From contig JAQJZZ010000007.1 of the NCBI GenBank assembly GCA_030077755.1, positions 1,178,001 through 1,242,000 of the forward strand: 64,000 bases of DNA, given 5' to 3'. Origin of the DNA: Filosporella fistucella. Taxonomy: Eukaryota; Ascomycota; Leotiomycetes; Helotiales. Shown here piece after piece: positions 35,214-47,364 of the stretch (position 1 is the first letter of the stretch; each line of letters starts with the position of its first letter). The notes below the pieces were generated by a model. The model did not search any database, was not told the origin of the DNA, and worked only from the letters and a program-made list of their open reading frames with translations. Made by a program: the position numbers and the translations under genes.

Positions 35214-35595
35214 ATGGTTTACACGCTCACCGTCCATCTTTATGCGAATGAGAAGCCCGACTCTATTGAGCGCATCAAAGCCAAACTTATCGAGGCAGCA
35301 CGGATTTATCGTAAAGACAAGGAGACAATTGATTGGCTTGTTATGCAAGATGTTCATGATCCAAGAGCATTTACGATTGTAGAACGCTTTGAGAACGAGA
35401 GCGTATGTTACACCTCTAATCGAGCACTTTTGATGAGCAGCCAAACTAAGTATTGTGTAGAGCCAAAAGTACCATCTTGAGAACCCTTACTGGAAGACTT
35501 TCGACCCTTACGTCATCCCGTTGCTGGATAAAAGCATGGATCTTCGTAGACATGAGGAGCTCGATACTAGCAAAGACGTTGAGGTTCCCTTGTAG
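35214..35595 (+). CDS. Small ABM-domain (antibiotic biosynthesis monooxygenase-like) protein
   Basis: A single dimeric alpha+beta barrel (ABM/EthD-like) domain of 107 residues in two exons (35214-35402, 35461-35595). The pattern is typical: a first strand VYTLTVHLYANE, a helix SIERIKAKLIEAARIYRKD, then EETIDWLVMQDV-like (seen as KETIDWLVMQDV), the strand AFTIVERFEN, and after the intron the helix KYHLENPYWKTFDPYVIPLL. ABM proteins range from heme-degrading and quinol-forming monooxygenases to stand-alone proteins of unknown role, and no residue here decides between them. There is no signal peptide or membrane segment. It is a single-gene entity with no biosynthetic cluster around it. Confidence 0.78.
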
Positions 35596-36456
35596 AGCAA
35601 CCAGCGAGGGGAGGCTGGAGCTGGTAGTGCAAATATGCAGACTAGTCCATATGTTAGCCGTGTATTGAATCGAGTTGATAAAGAATATTGCCAATACATG
35701 GACAGCTGTGCTCTAGTCACTTGTGGAATATGTGCTGCCAATTAGTGAGGGAGCTATAGCCTTTGTACCCCGATATACTTAGGTGAGAGTTGGTTTGATT
35801 TTTAACGGTATAGCATTAGCTCTTTATCAAATGTTAATTGGGGTTTAAAGCTATTTCTTAGACAATATGGTTTCTTAGAATATAATTATATTATAGACTA
35901 GAAAATGTCTCGATCATATGTATTAGTGCTCTACAAACTACGCTATAATGATTGGGAGGCTAAGGCATATGTATACTTGTATAAGTACTAAAAATTCAGA
36001 GTTTTAGGCCTTTTAAGGCTGACTAATTAATATTGGCATGACCCGCTCAATTTGATCTAAAGGCTTCGCACTCTAAGCAAAAAAGAAAATTTAATTTTAG
36101 AGAATAAACTTAAGCTTGTTTAAGGTATGTGTAGCTATCCTCAATTTGTTAGATAAGAAAGGCCTAGCTCCTTCTGTAAATCAGCTATTCCTGTAAAGCC
36201 TTTTATACTTTCGAATCGAAGAGACTTTCAGGCCGACAATAAAGCCGCGTTCCCGATCCAGCCTCTTTCGCTAGCGCAATTTAATTGGCCTATGCCGACC
36301 CTTCCTTGTCTCTATTAATTCGATAACGACAGCGCCTTACTTCACCTATTTGTTCCATGTACGTTTGCTAAGTGCTCGTAGCGTGTTTTTTTTTTACTGC
36401 GTCGATAATGCGACAACCCTCTAAGCCTTTCATTGCTAGGCTCGCGGTATTGCATT
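35596..36456. repeat. AT-rich, TpA-rich island (possible RIP-decayed repeat)
   Basis: Most of this 0.86 kb (clearest 35760-36240) is AT- and TA-rich with many TAG/CTAA words and no lasting open frame, similar in texture to 32400-32960. The right end, from about 36240, regains GC and a normal look before the next gene. Decay by repeat-induced point mutation is inferred from composition. No transposon domain remains recognisable. Confidence 0.45.
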
Positions 36457-39400
36457 ATGGAACGATCCGCGAAGTATATCCCCTTCAACCTCGAGACGCG
36501 ACGCGACTTGATTTCCTAAATGCTCACAATTCAACAGTTCGAGAGTCGCCGTAGTCATCGATCTGACGTCCGAAGATGATGAGGAGGAGGAGATCAGAAA
36601 TTCAGGGCAAGCTGGTCTAATATCAAGCTATACACCACTCAACAGCCACAGGATTGTCCAACATGCCAATTTTCCACCGTCGCATCACGGACTTCCACTT
36701 ATTGGGGAGTGGCCACCAGCGCCGAATCTAAATCAACCCACAACAGTATACTCTCCAGTATCTGCCGATCGTCGTATACTGCCTCACCTTCTCTCCACTC
36801 GTGAATACATTGCGGAGTCTCAAGATGCTTCCGATACACCCAATAAAAGACGGAAAATCTCAGGGCACATGCGGCCTGTGGCTCACGGTCAGGACCAGCA
36901 ATATAAACCCCAGATCGTACCAACATCTCGAATTCCTGCGATATTAGTCCCGCAACTAGTCTCAGAAGGGACGACTGTTATAACAGGAGGCAATAGAGCT
37001 GAGGCTAGTCGAAGTGACGAGGAAGGAGAGGCATACAAACGTATACACAGCCAGCAAGTAATTCCTCATATTGTTACAGCCTTTCGACGTCACTTGTCCA
37101 CTGTACCCTATGACAAAAGGACGGAAATAGCTGTAAAGGTAAGACAATTTTCAGAGCATCTACGTGATCTAATATAAGTCTCACAGGTAGCCAAAGAGTT
37201 GATTGAGGACCCTGAGTTTGTTGACCATGTTGAAAGTAATGGTTACAAGTTGTTACCTGAGTATGAGGCCAGGATTGCGATTCGAGCCGGAGGTAAAATC
37301 GATCAATACTCTTATGAATATCTCCAAAATATCCAATCTGGCTCAAATCAAATTCTATCGACTGGGGATCCTTCCGGAATAGCAATTGAGAGAGATGATA
37401 TCCATTCAGAGACTAGTTCATTCAGGGAAGAAATATTTGACCGCCAGGATGGCAATTTCCCTTCGGTGTCCAAAAGCTCAAGAGTCTCGTCCGACTCTCC
37501 ATCTACCCCCTTCAGTAATGACCTTGATCACGAACATGCCCAGATTCCAAGTCTTCTAGTCAGTGCAGAATCTCAGAATCCGGAAATCCCAGTACCTTCA
37601 AGACGTTCCAGGCGAGCAGTAAAGGTGCAAACCCGACCACCAAGAAATTCCAGGTCCAAACCATCAAATACTTCCGCGTCGCCTGATCCATCCGAAAGTA
37701 ATGAGGTCGCAAATGTTGTCTTAAGCACGAGAGACCTCAAACCCTATCTTAGACATCAAGACAGAGAAAGATTACGGCTGCAAACAGGATCTGATTTCGT
37801 GCTAGATCATGTCGATTTTTCTTTCCAAGAACTTGAGTCAGTCTGTACAGCTCTGATGAAGTATTTTGGTGTTTCTGGTCGAGATGAGTCGGAGCCGTCA
37901 CGCCAAATAGTCACACTTATGGCTTACAAGGAGTCTTTGATTCCTAGCGCGGTGCGTTATATCCAGCGTTCACTGAGGCATGAATTACCGCGGCTTGCGT
38001 ATGCAATAGCAGCATTTCTGGAGGATGCAGTGGCAGGTCATATTGCAATAAGACGTGAACCTGTAGCCTCTACACGAATCCGTCAGAAGAAGGCCGTCTC
38101 AAGGAGCCCATATTCGCTATTGCTAGCACAACGCGAAGTATCGGGGATGGCGTCTTCTAGAGTTCGATCCGGGAGAGACTCCTTCAAGAGAGTAGCCACA
38201 AATCACTTGGAAGACTGTCTTTCTCGCCGCAGTGAATGGGTAGATTGCGCGGGTGATATTTCAACAATTACCTGGACAAGCAGCACATCTTTTATTTGTG
38301 GCGCAACAGCACATTCAGATCCACTTAATATGCAGTACAACAAGCCGGGCAATCTACTCGTGGGGTCGAGTTCTATGGATACTTTAAAAGCAATGCCCCA
38401 TCATAGAATTGCAAGACCAATTGTTTCGCAAATAGAGGGTCACGAAAATTCTCTCCTCTCAATGAGAAGAACCCAGAGCCCATGGATCTATCAATCTGTG
38501 GTTTCAACAGCTCATTGTAAAGGCAATGGCTATATCTTCACCGCCAGTTTCGATAAGACTGTAAAGGTATGGTCAATGTCTACAGATCAGACATCCTTGG
38601 AACACCGTGGCACTTGGGAGCATGATGGAAATGTCAATTTTGTCGTTACTTCGGAGAATCATACTCGTATAGCAACCGCCTGTGGATCAAGTAGTAATGT
38701 GGTCCGGATTTACGAATTCGATGACGAATCGATTTCCGAATCGCCTTACAATGAATACCATGGTGACAAAGCATCTGAGCAAGCTGGGGAGATCAGACGG
38801 AAGGAAAGCTGGTCATACCAGCCGGCTACTATTCAATGGGGCCGGTCGCCATCCGTGTCCGATTTCCTTCTTGTTGGATACTCTCCGCGGAGTGATAGCG
38901 GGGAGGAAATGGATATCCCTGAGGATAAGCGCAACACAGGCGAATTGTGCATGTTTGATTCGAGATACCGAACACGACTTAATATAGGAGCTGCCAGATC
39001 TCAGAACGCCTTCGAGGTGATTTGGCATCCAACCCAGCCTATTTTCTTAGTCGCTACATTTCCCACCGGTAATTTTGATCTTGATAAGACAAAGACACAA
39101 GTTCGCTTATTTGGACAAAACACGACTGGTACTTTCACTAACATCAAGTCACTTGATTGTCCTGCAATGGACATCAATGAGCTGTCAATTATGTGAGTAG
39201 TTTCCATTTCACTGGGATGAAGTATTACTAATGTCTCCTAAGGCCACTCAGTGGCCTGGATAGTTTTGTCACAGCTAGCTGCACCGATGGGAAAACGTAC
39301 GTCTGGGATACCGCGCGTGGCGATCAACCAGTTCATGTTCTTGAGCACGGAGGTTTGTCTGCTCCACTTATCATCCACTCCCCAATTGTCTGCTACGAAT

Positions 39401-40283
39401 ACGTTACTAAGGTGTATTAGATTCTCTTCAAATACTCCGACACGATGTTCCTCGTGAAATGGACGATGAAGGCGTGAAATTCGCAGCTTGGGGACATTCT
39501 CCTGGAAGGTTCTACACCGGTAGCTCCGATGGAGTGCTGAAGGCTTGGAACGTTTTAGCTCCCCCGGGTAAAGCTCACGTTAGAGACGTTCTGGTGTTAA
39601 GTGGTGGCATCTCAGCCGGAGCATTTTCCACAAATCATTCTCAATTAGTCATTGGTGACACCACTGGAAAAGTTCATCTTCTGAGTGTCGACGATTCAGA
39701 TATTGATCAGCATGAGGGATCTAACGATTCCACGACTTTAACTCCACTTTCGTCGTTACATCGGCATCGACCAAAGTTAATTATTCATCATGCTGAACCT
39801 GCACCTCCCCAGCCATGGGAGGAGATGGTAGAAGAACCGGAGACAAGTGGGCTCGAGCTTGGGAGGGAGTATATCAACAACGGGCAGCTAACCAATGTTC
39901 CTCATAAGGGGGTATTTCAGGGTCCGAATTATGCTGAAACGAACCTGTATTACCCACAAATGCATGTGGACGGTGCTATAACCCGCGAATTGCTTCCGCA
40001 TATCCTTGCACAGCAAAGGTATCTCTTAGATCAGGAACCTGAGCCCCTCAAGCTTTCCCGACTACCACAGATCCAAAGCTCGAGCCAGAGACAACATGAA
40101 GACAATCTTAGATTAGATTTGGACTTCGAAAAGCTCTCCGTGTCCACACAAAAATCTTTGTTTGATGATCGGGCTGAGTATGAAGGAGATTATATCTTTC
40201 GGTACGACTTCACTCCCCGAAAGTTATTCAAAAGATCAAAGAAGCATAGAAATTTTGCAGACAACGACAACTTGGCTGGTTGA
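36457..40283 (+). CDS. Large WD40 protein with N-terminal SIM; candidate Raf1/DIM-9-like
   Basis: Five exons (36457-36473, 36538-37138, 37187-39192, 39243-39352, 39421-40283) give about 1198 residues. The tiny first exon (MERSAN, 17 nt) is inferred because the frame upstream of VAVVIDLTSEDDEEEE has no Met. VVIDLT followed by an acidic run is a classic SUMO-interacting motif. Middle regions are low-complexity. A conserved helical region lies at IVTAFRRHLSTVPYDKRT through EYEARIAIRAGG. The C-terminal half has WD-type units: YIFTASFDKTVKVWSM, RIATACGSSSNVVRIYEF, FVTASCTDGKTYVWDT and RFYTGSSDGVLKAWNV. A Raf1/Dos1 (DIM-9)-type CUL4-DDB1 adaptor for heterochromatin is my best guess from architecture; this is inference, and other WD40 families remain possible. 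The final exon, after the last WD unit, is disordered. Confidence 0.65.
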
Positions 40284-41251
40284 GCTCTTGATCACGCTAT
40301 TGCATTGGGTTGCATTTGCTTTCAACGAGAATTACGAGCAACAATGATAACGATACATTTTCACGCATAGCAAGGAGTTTTAATTTTGCACTGGGAGGCA
40401 GGTTTGAGCACATGTATTTTAGATCCGGGCAGGGTTCAGCATAGCTGACATGCCATACCTGCTATGTATTATAGGAAGAAGCCTGACTTTTGGCGATGCT
40501 GCCTTCTGAGTAACACATATATGCTATCTTCTCTCTGTGGGGCCATTGACTGATTCTCCTAGAATCTCATCTATGCTCAAAATATGTTATTCGCATATTC
40601 GTTTTGAGGAAAGTAATCTAATAAGGTTGGGCTATTTGAAATCTGCTAAATTGTTGAGCAGATGTATAAGCGTGGGGCTTCCAAGTAGTGTGGTATATGT
40701 AGCACAGTACTTCACTTTTGTTACCATGACATCAATGGATCCAAAGTCAGGTAAATAAACATGATACATTCTCGCTAACACTTGCTGGTTCCTTAAAGCT
40801 GCTTGAACAGGCAAAAGAAAGATGAATATACCTACGATATAGTAATAATTACACAGATATAGCATCTATGAGGAATTTATTGATTGGGCAACTACTAATT
40901 ACAGACCAAAGCTATTCGCAGCTATAAGTCGCGGAGTGTTGTCCTCAGAAGGGAAACCATTCTCCAATCATTCTGAGCCCATTTGTCCATAAAAAGAATT
41001 TTGAGTATACATTTGCACAAAATATGTTTCCGCGATCCATCTTCAGAACAATTCTGGAAAGGTGAAGTGTGACGTGCCATGCCTGAATAACCTGCTATTC
41101 TGATACACAGACCAGCAGCCCTCTCATGAGATTATCATGGACGCCCAACGCCGTTGCAATGCATATGCAGAAAAAAAAAGTGGGGTATTGAAGGTAATTG
41201 CCAAAGGACATCCAGGAGCTGAGATATGAACGTTTTCTTTGTCTCAAATGA
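40284..41251. other. Convergent intergenic region without a recognised gene
   Basis: About 970 bases lie between the WD40 stop and the stop of the leftward CID-RRM gene. It should hold both 3' UTRs. No conserved gene or repeat was recognised. Confidence 0.5.
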
Positions 41252-43811
41252 TTAAGAGCGATGGCCTGGAGGAGGAGGCTGTGCCTGGGCTTGAGTTTGG
41301 CCAGGGAAGACAAATCCTGGAGGCATCATGGGCATACCATTTCCCAAATTGAATGGAAATCCTGGCATACCGAATGGGGGAATGGCAGGCATCGAGGGTG
41401 GAGCGCTGACTGATTGATAACGGTCATCATCCCGGTGGTCTCGATCATCTCGGCCACCACGGCGATGGCGACCTTCGTCCTCTTCACGGTCTCGACTGGA
41501 TTTTGGACCATTGTTTCCGCCCTTGTCGGTTTGCATTCGACGGCTGATTGCCTTTGAAGAAACACCTTGGCCAATTTCGATATCTGGCTCCTCAACGACC
41601 AAACCTGGCTCGATGGGTTTTCCACCACTTCCGCCGTATTCGGCGTTCAACATCCATTTCCGATCGGCATCAGTGAGCTTAGTGATAGGAATGATGCTGA
41701 CACCGGTTTGATAATCACTGCAATCACGAGGACCATAGCCAACACCCCATCTCGTCTGAAAGGGTCAGTAAGCAACTATATATCTAAAGTAGATGCAAAG
41801 ACTTACTCTTAAGGATGAGTCTGGGGTTCTATTCTTTTCCATCGCATCCTTGGCGGCCACAGCGTCTGCACGACTAACCATCTTAACAAATGCATGGCGC
41901 TTATCTTTGTTAACGATGCAAGTCTGAACTCTGCCATAGCGCTCGAATACATTTCTCAGCTCCTGTTCAGAAGTTCTGCACGTGTTAGCAAAGGTCAAAA
42001 ACATAGGGATGAAGCTCCTTACGTGACACCTCCAACAAATAATGTTCGACTAAGTACTGTTTTCCGTCAGCAAATGCATTTCAAGTCGAGACCTTTTATG
42101 CTTACCTTTGATATTTCCCTTTCCAATGGTAGGGTCATAATCAGTCCATTTGCTTCCGGAACCGTTTGCTCGATTTGGTGGGGTCGGGCTACGTCCACGT
42201 CGAGGGGGGCTACGTTGGCGATAGTCATTTCCCCGACCACGTCCTCGTCCACGATCCTCAGCACGGCTGCGGCCTGGAGAATCTCTGCCATAATCGAAAT
42301 TTGAATCATCACGACGGCGTGCGGAGGGTGAATCACGAGCATTCCATGCATGAGTCGGAGATCGTGATCGAGAACGATTGCGATAACGATCTTGTGGTGA
42401 TCTCACAGCTTGATCATGGGAGCCTATGTGATCACGTGATTCTTCTGGTCTTGCACCCCAGCCATTTTGAGCAGTTTGATATTGATTCTGAGAGGCCGTG
42501 AATGGCGGAGGAGGAGGTGGAACAGCTCCTTGACCATTCAAAGCAGCAATAACACCAGCAATTCTATCAGGGCTCAAGCCTTGGTCTGAAAGAGTCTTAA
42601 TCAACATCAACTGCTGCTGAACAGCCGGGTCGATTGCAGCTTGTGGAACTATTGGCTGAGCAGTTGCGAAAGGGTTTGTAGTATTACTGGCATAGTTCTG
42701 AGTAGCATGTTGAGCTCCTTGAAGGAACTGTGATGCAAATGCGGCCGATGATGGCACGTTTACAGGCGCTGGAATGGGAAGCGGTGGAAGCGGCATGGAT
42801 TGATTCATGGTTGCTGGGACTGGTTGAGCAACATTGTTCTGTGCATTTGATACATTGTACGAGCTATCCTGGGCCTGGACGGGGGTATTTGCAGGAGGAG
42901 CAGTATTTTGACGAGCCATATTGGCAAGAGCTTCCAAAATGGAAGAAGTATTACGAGTAGCTACAGGAGCTTGAGTTGGTGCTGTCGTCGATTGTATGCC
43001 TAGATTTCTTTGAAGATCTGCGGGTGGACTCCCAGGAGGTGTGGTTGACGCATCTATCAAAGTTGGTCTGTAGTTAGATACTGGACGATTATGTACTTGG
43101 CGGGATTCTCTGGCTGTCTTACTTTGGGCATTCAGCTTCTCTTTGAATTGAGTGAGTATCTGCAAGGGGAAAGTCTGGCCTTTCTCCCAGATTTCAACGA
43201 GCTTCTTGATCTTTTCCTACAAGGCAAAATTGGGTAAGTTGGAGTTCTAAAGGGAGAGAATGAAAAGCGGTTGACATGTCATTTGAGCAACATATTGGAA
43301 GTCAAATTCATGAGATCCACATCCATAAACTCGAGACACTACTGAGCTCGATTTTGTAAAGCGTACCTTTTGATCATTGGGAGCAGATTGGATTATGTCG
43401 TTCATCAGCACAGGTAGAAGCTCCTTTACTCTATGAACACCAGCAGCAAAAGTTCCATCCTGAGCAGAACTGTTTATGGGTTGTCCGGCGCTCTTGGCTT
43501 GTTCTGTCCATTTGCGGGTTACAGAGTCTACGACGTATAATACGCCAAGTTTGTGTGTTCCAGGGGCTTTCTTGAAGTGTGTGTAGAGTTTTTGAATGAG
43601 GACTGATTCGGACTGCGGACGGGGAGGTTAGCAAAATCCACTGGCGGCGACACGAGATCGACCATGTTCCCAAATGGGGGTGTTTCCTTACCTGAACATT
43701 TGCGGTGCAGAGTGCGGTAATACTTTGAATTCGTGAACCGGATACTCCTGGAGGCTTCAATGATAGCATGGCTTGCAAGCCTGCTTCTAATTCTGCTACG
43801 GCGGAAGTCAT
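41252..43811 (-). CDS. Nrd1/Seb1-like RNA-binding termination factor (CID + RRM)
   Basis: The protein couples the RNA polymerase II C-terminal domain to nascent RNA, promoting transcription termination and, in fission yeast Seb1, polyadenylation-site choice and heterochromatin silencing. Six exons (43811-43692, 43612-43367, 43216-42106, 42056-42023, 41975-41807, 41755-41252) give 727 residues. The N-terminal CID spans about residues 1-150 (LIQKLYTHFKKAPGTHKLGV, LYVVDSVTRKW). A Pro/Gln/Ala-rich middle is followed by an arginine/serine-rich stretch, then the RRM: RTLFVGGVT, FERYGRVQTCIVNKDKRHAF, and the Nrd1/Seb1-specific extension RWGVGYGPRDCSDYQTGVSI. The C-terminal tail is rich in Arg/Asp, then Pro/Gly/Met. 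The RRM is split over three exons, with one of only 34 nt. It is divergent from the citrate synthase gene. Confidence 0.88.
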
Positions 43812-44517
43812 GATGGGCGATCGCGACCAGAACTTCAGGTCATGCAAAATAAAAGTTTGTTGTGGAGCAGTTGACAGCTCGTGTGTCTTTAATATTCTAG
43901 CTCTGATATTCACTCCGATCCCAACCACACAGCTACGATACGGTAATGTGAAGGCGAATTTCTCGCGATTACGATGTGCGACCGGCACAGAAGGTCAACA
44001 GCTGTAGAAAGCAGTATCTCGAGAAGTCTTGCAGATGGCAGAAGAGCGGCTCTTACTGCCGCAGAATTTTTGATTAGTTGTGATGTACTTGAATGGGAAC
44101 TTCGTCGTGGTGTTGCAGAAAGAGGTTGGCAGTCGAAGGTGACGAGATGGTGGAACAGTTTTAAGCCAGAACATCATTAGTCACCAGATCACGTGATGTT
44201 GCTTTATTCACAAAGACGGTATTCACGATGCTTGGGCTATTTTTATGAAGGAGGGAAGTGTGTTTGTTCACAAACAATATTGAATACTATGGTTTCTACA
44301 ATCAATTTCTTGCCGTTCGTTGACATCTCTTGACGTCAGGGGGGGTGGAAGCTAAAGATGGTGAGCCTGCGCTCTCGCTCACGGGGCTTAGGTTTGCTGG
44401 GGTGGGCCGGTTGATTTCAAGCTCTTTCCCGCGTAGGCCCGATGAGAAACTTTCAAAAGTTCCCTCTCCCTTCCCCCAACATCATCTTCCTCTTCATCCT
44501 GCACAACTCGCACCACA
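43812..44517. promoter_or_regulatory. Divergent promoter region, CID-RRM gene / citrate synthase
   Basis: 706 bases separate the outward-facing starts. A perfect palindrome ATCACGTGAT (E-box core CACGTG, the consensus for Cbf1/bHLH-type factors) lies at 44188-44197. A pyrimidine-rich stretch (about 44458-44500) precedes the citrate synthase start, as is common in highly expressed fungal genes. Function of either is inferred. Confidence 0.45.
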
Positions 44518-46172
44518 ATGGCGTCAGTACTTCGTCTTGGTTCTTCGGCCTTACGGTCCTCTGTTAGAGCTCCTGCATTCAATGCTAGAACCATAGCCTT
44601 CAATGGCTTGCGATGCTATTCCTCGTCAAAATCCCAGGTAAGTGTCATTATCCAAGCTTCGGCCAAAAACCTCAATCCTGACCATCCGCCAGACCTTGAA
44701 GGAACGATTCGCCGAACAACTCCCAGAGAAGATCGAGCAGATCAAGAAACTCCGCAAGTAAGCATTGGCGACGATATCGATTAAACAAAGTACAAGGTTT
44801 GACAAATCTAGGGATTATGGTTCAACAGTAGTTGGTGAGGTCACTCTCGACCAAGTCTATGGTGGTGCCCGTGGAATCAAGTCGCTGGTCTGGGAAGGAT
44901 CTGTTCTCGACTCAGAAGAGGGTATCCGTTTCAGAGGAAAGACTATCCCAGAATGCCAGGAGCTGCTACCAAAAGCCCCTGGTGGACAGGAGCCTCTACC
45001 AGAAGGTATTTCTATGATAAGATCCCACTTCTGGCAACGCATTTAACAGACCCATAGGTCTCTTCTGGCTGCTCCTGACAGGTGAGGTTCCCACCGAACA
45101 ACAAGTCCGCGACTTGTCTGCCGACTGGGCTGCCCGTGCCGACGTTCCAAAATTCGTCGAGGAACTGATTGACAGATGTCCAAGTGACCTGCACCCAATG
45201 GCACAATTCTCTATCGCAGTCAATGCTTTGGAGCACGAGTCTGCTTTCGCAAAGGCGTACGCCAAGGGAATGAAGAAGACCGAATACTGGGGACACACTT
45301 TCGAGGACTCCATGGACTTGATTGCCAAACTTCCAACCATCGCTGCCAGAATTTACCAAAATGTCTTCAAGGGAGGAAAGGTCGCCGCTGTCCAGAAGGA
45401 TAAGGATTACAGTTTCAACTTCGCCAACCAACTTGGTTTCGGTAACAACAACGAGTTTGTCGAGTTGATGAGACTGTACCTTACTATCCACACTGATCAC
45501 GAAGGTGGAAATGTTTCTGCTCACACGACTCACTTGGTAGGAAGTGCTCTCAGCTCTCCTATGCTTTCCCTCGCTGCCGGTCTTAACGGTCTTGCTGGTC
45601 CTCTCCACGGTCTCGCCAACCAGGAGGTCTTGAACTGGCTCACAAAAATGAAGGCTGCTATTGGTGACGATCTCAGCGACGAGGCTATCAAGAACTACCT
45701 CTGGACAACCCTTAAGGCTGGACAAGTTGTTCCCGGATACGGACATGCTGTACTTCGAAAGACTGATCCTCGCTACATGGCTCAGCGTGAATTTGCTGAG
45801 AAGCATCTTCCATCTGACCCGATGTACAAGCTTGTCAGTCAAGTTTACAAGATCGCCCCTGGTGTGTTGACCGAGCATGGCAAGACCAGTAAGTCCACCC
45901 CCCTCCCCCCGAATGACTTATACCTTCATCTACATTAGAGACTGACTCAAAACGCAGAAAACCCTTATCCGAATGTTGATGCACACTCTGGAGTCCTCCT
46001 CCAATATTATGGTTTGACCGAGGCCAACTACTATACCGTCCTGTTCGGTGTGTCACGTGCGATCGGTGTCTTGCCACAACTCATCATTGATCGTGCAGTT
46101 GGTGCCCCAATTGAACGACCAAAGTCTTTCTCTACTGAGAAGTGGGCGGAGATTGTTGGTGCCAAGCTGTAA
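44518..46172 (+). CDS. CIT1: Mitochondrial citrate synthase
   Basis: Condenses acetyl-CoA and oxaloacetate to citrate in the mitochondrial matrix. Five exons (44518-44637, 44693-44757, 44812-45005, 45058-45888, 45958-46172) give 474 residues. The N-terminal about 35 residues are rich in Arg, Ser and Ala without acidic residues ([19 protein letters not shown]), a good presequence. Catalytic residues equivalent to pig His274, His320 and Asp375 are visible in [20 protein letters not shown] and [31 protein letters not shown] and [13 protein letters not shown] are typical eukaryotic type I sequence. The presequence and the first catalytic-domain block are joined only after splicing. A paralogous methylcitrate synthase is possible in such genomes; the sequence looks like the citrate form, but I cannot exclude the other from residues alone. 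The citrate carrier gene follows in the same direction. Confidence 0.93.
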
Positions 46173-47364
46173 AACATAGGTGGGAATTATAACGGATATG
46201 GGGGTTGAGTTTGTAACAAAAGGATTGGCCTAGATGGTTTTGGGGCGAATTTGCACCGTTCACTGTACTTTACCTTCAGCGTTCTCGTGCTTTCTTTGCA
46301 ATTACTCGGACCTTATAGACTTGCCTTAAATTGATACAAGTAGGATTTATACTATCTGCTGTGATGTCCTAATCTAAAATGCAGAGAAGTGCATTTTGAG
46401 TCCGTTATACATCCCATCTATTACTTACGATATGCTAGAGCGAGATTGTGACTGTCTCGGATATTGTAAAGATATCTACCCTACCAAAGATGACGGGGGC
46501 ATAATACTAATATCTATTCTACCAAAGATGACAAGACCGTAGTACAAATACCTATTCTACCAAAGCTAACCTAGGACATTATGCGTGTACCAATAAATAC
46601 CTATTCTACCATGGCCAATAAGGATATTGTACAAGTACTAATTTTACAAAAGCTGACGGGGCTTTTGCGAGATGCTTCTTGGTCAGAGCATATATGGAAC
46701 AATTGTTAGTAAAATTCAGCCCTATATTATTCAATGGTTTCAAAGCACAATTGACGACCCTGAGAATCCTGATGCAGAATCGCCTACTCATCTCATCTTT
46801 TGCCATTAATTGATCTGTTGCTACAAAGCGATTTTACCTGAATGACAACTTCCTGTCCAATATCATGTGCTAATCCTCAAAATTAGCTTCCCCATCCCGA
46901 GGCGTTGAACTTTAGCGAGGGCCAACCTACACCTCAACAAGACAACCAAAATCCCAAGCTTGCTTCTTCTGGAACAGTGGGCTCAGCCCCTGTCCGGACG
47001 TCGCGACAAGACAGCCTCATTGAATAAGCAACAAAACCTCAGCACATTGGATCTGACAGTAAGATCGTATTTCTTCAAATACGAGCAATTGATCACACCT
47101 CAAAAATAATAACCCGCGGAATCCTGGAACTTTTTCTTCATTTGTTGTAATTGTCAAATTCCTTGCCCCGGACATCCAAGAATAAGCAAAACCCCTTATC
47201 GCTCGGTCGCCGGTTCAAATCGCTTGGAGCTTCGTGCTCCTTTGCCGACCTCCATTTCTTCGGCCAACTTCCGTTCTTTCTCCCCGTTCATCACACAACT
47301 CTTTTGCGAAGAAGCACCCTCATCCCTTGGTCAGGGCCCTTAAAACACACAATCTACACCCACG
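46173..47364. other. Intergenic region, citrate synthase / carrier
   Basis: About 1.2 kb. It contains the degenerate tandem repeat described separately (46465-46660) and, near the right end, the C/T-rich promoter of the carrier gene. A GGTTCAAATC word near 47211 resembles a tRNA T-loop, but no flanking cloverleaf could be formed. Confidence 0.45.
46465..46660. repeat. Degenerate minisatellite, unit about 38-49 nt
   Basis: A unit built around 'ATACCTATTCTACCAAAG' recurs four to five times with decreasing similarity, at about 46470, 46509, 46548, 46598 and 46640. Spacer length between cores varies (38-50 nt). It lies about 300 bases downstream of the citrate synthase stop, and no reading frame is preserved. 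Confidence 0.7.

Noticed and set aside
35214..35595. ABM protein as part of a polyketide cluster
   Set aside because: No polyketide synthase, oxidoreductase or transporter lies beside it; neighbours are WD40 proteins and decayed repeats.
45012..45878. 288-codon frame antisense to citrate synthase
   Set aside because: It mirrors the conserved sense exon, and the codon bias of that exon explains the open antisense frame.
47140..47220. GGTTCAAATC T-loop-like word suggesting a tRNA
   Set aside because: No acceptor, D or anticodon arms could be paired around it on either strand; it lies in the leader region of the carrier gene.
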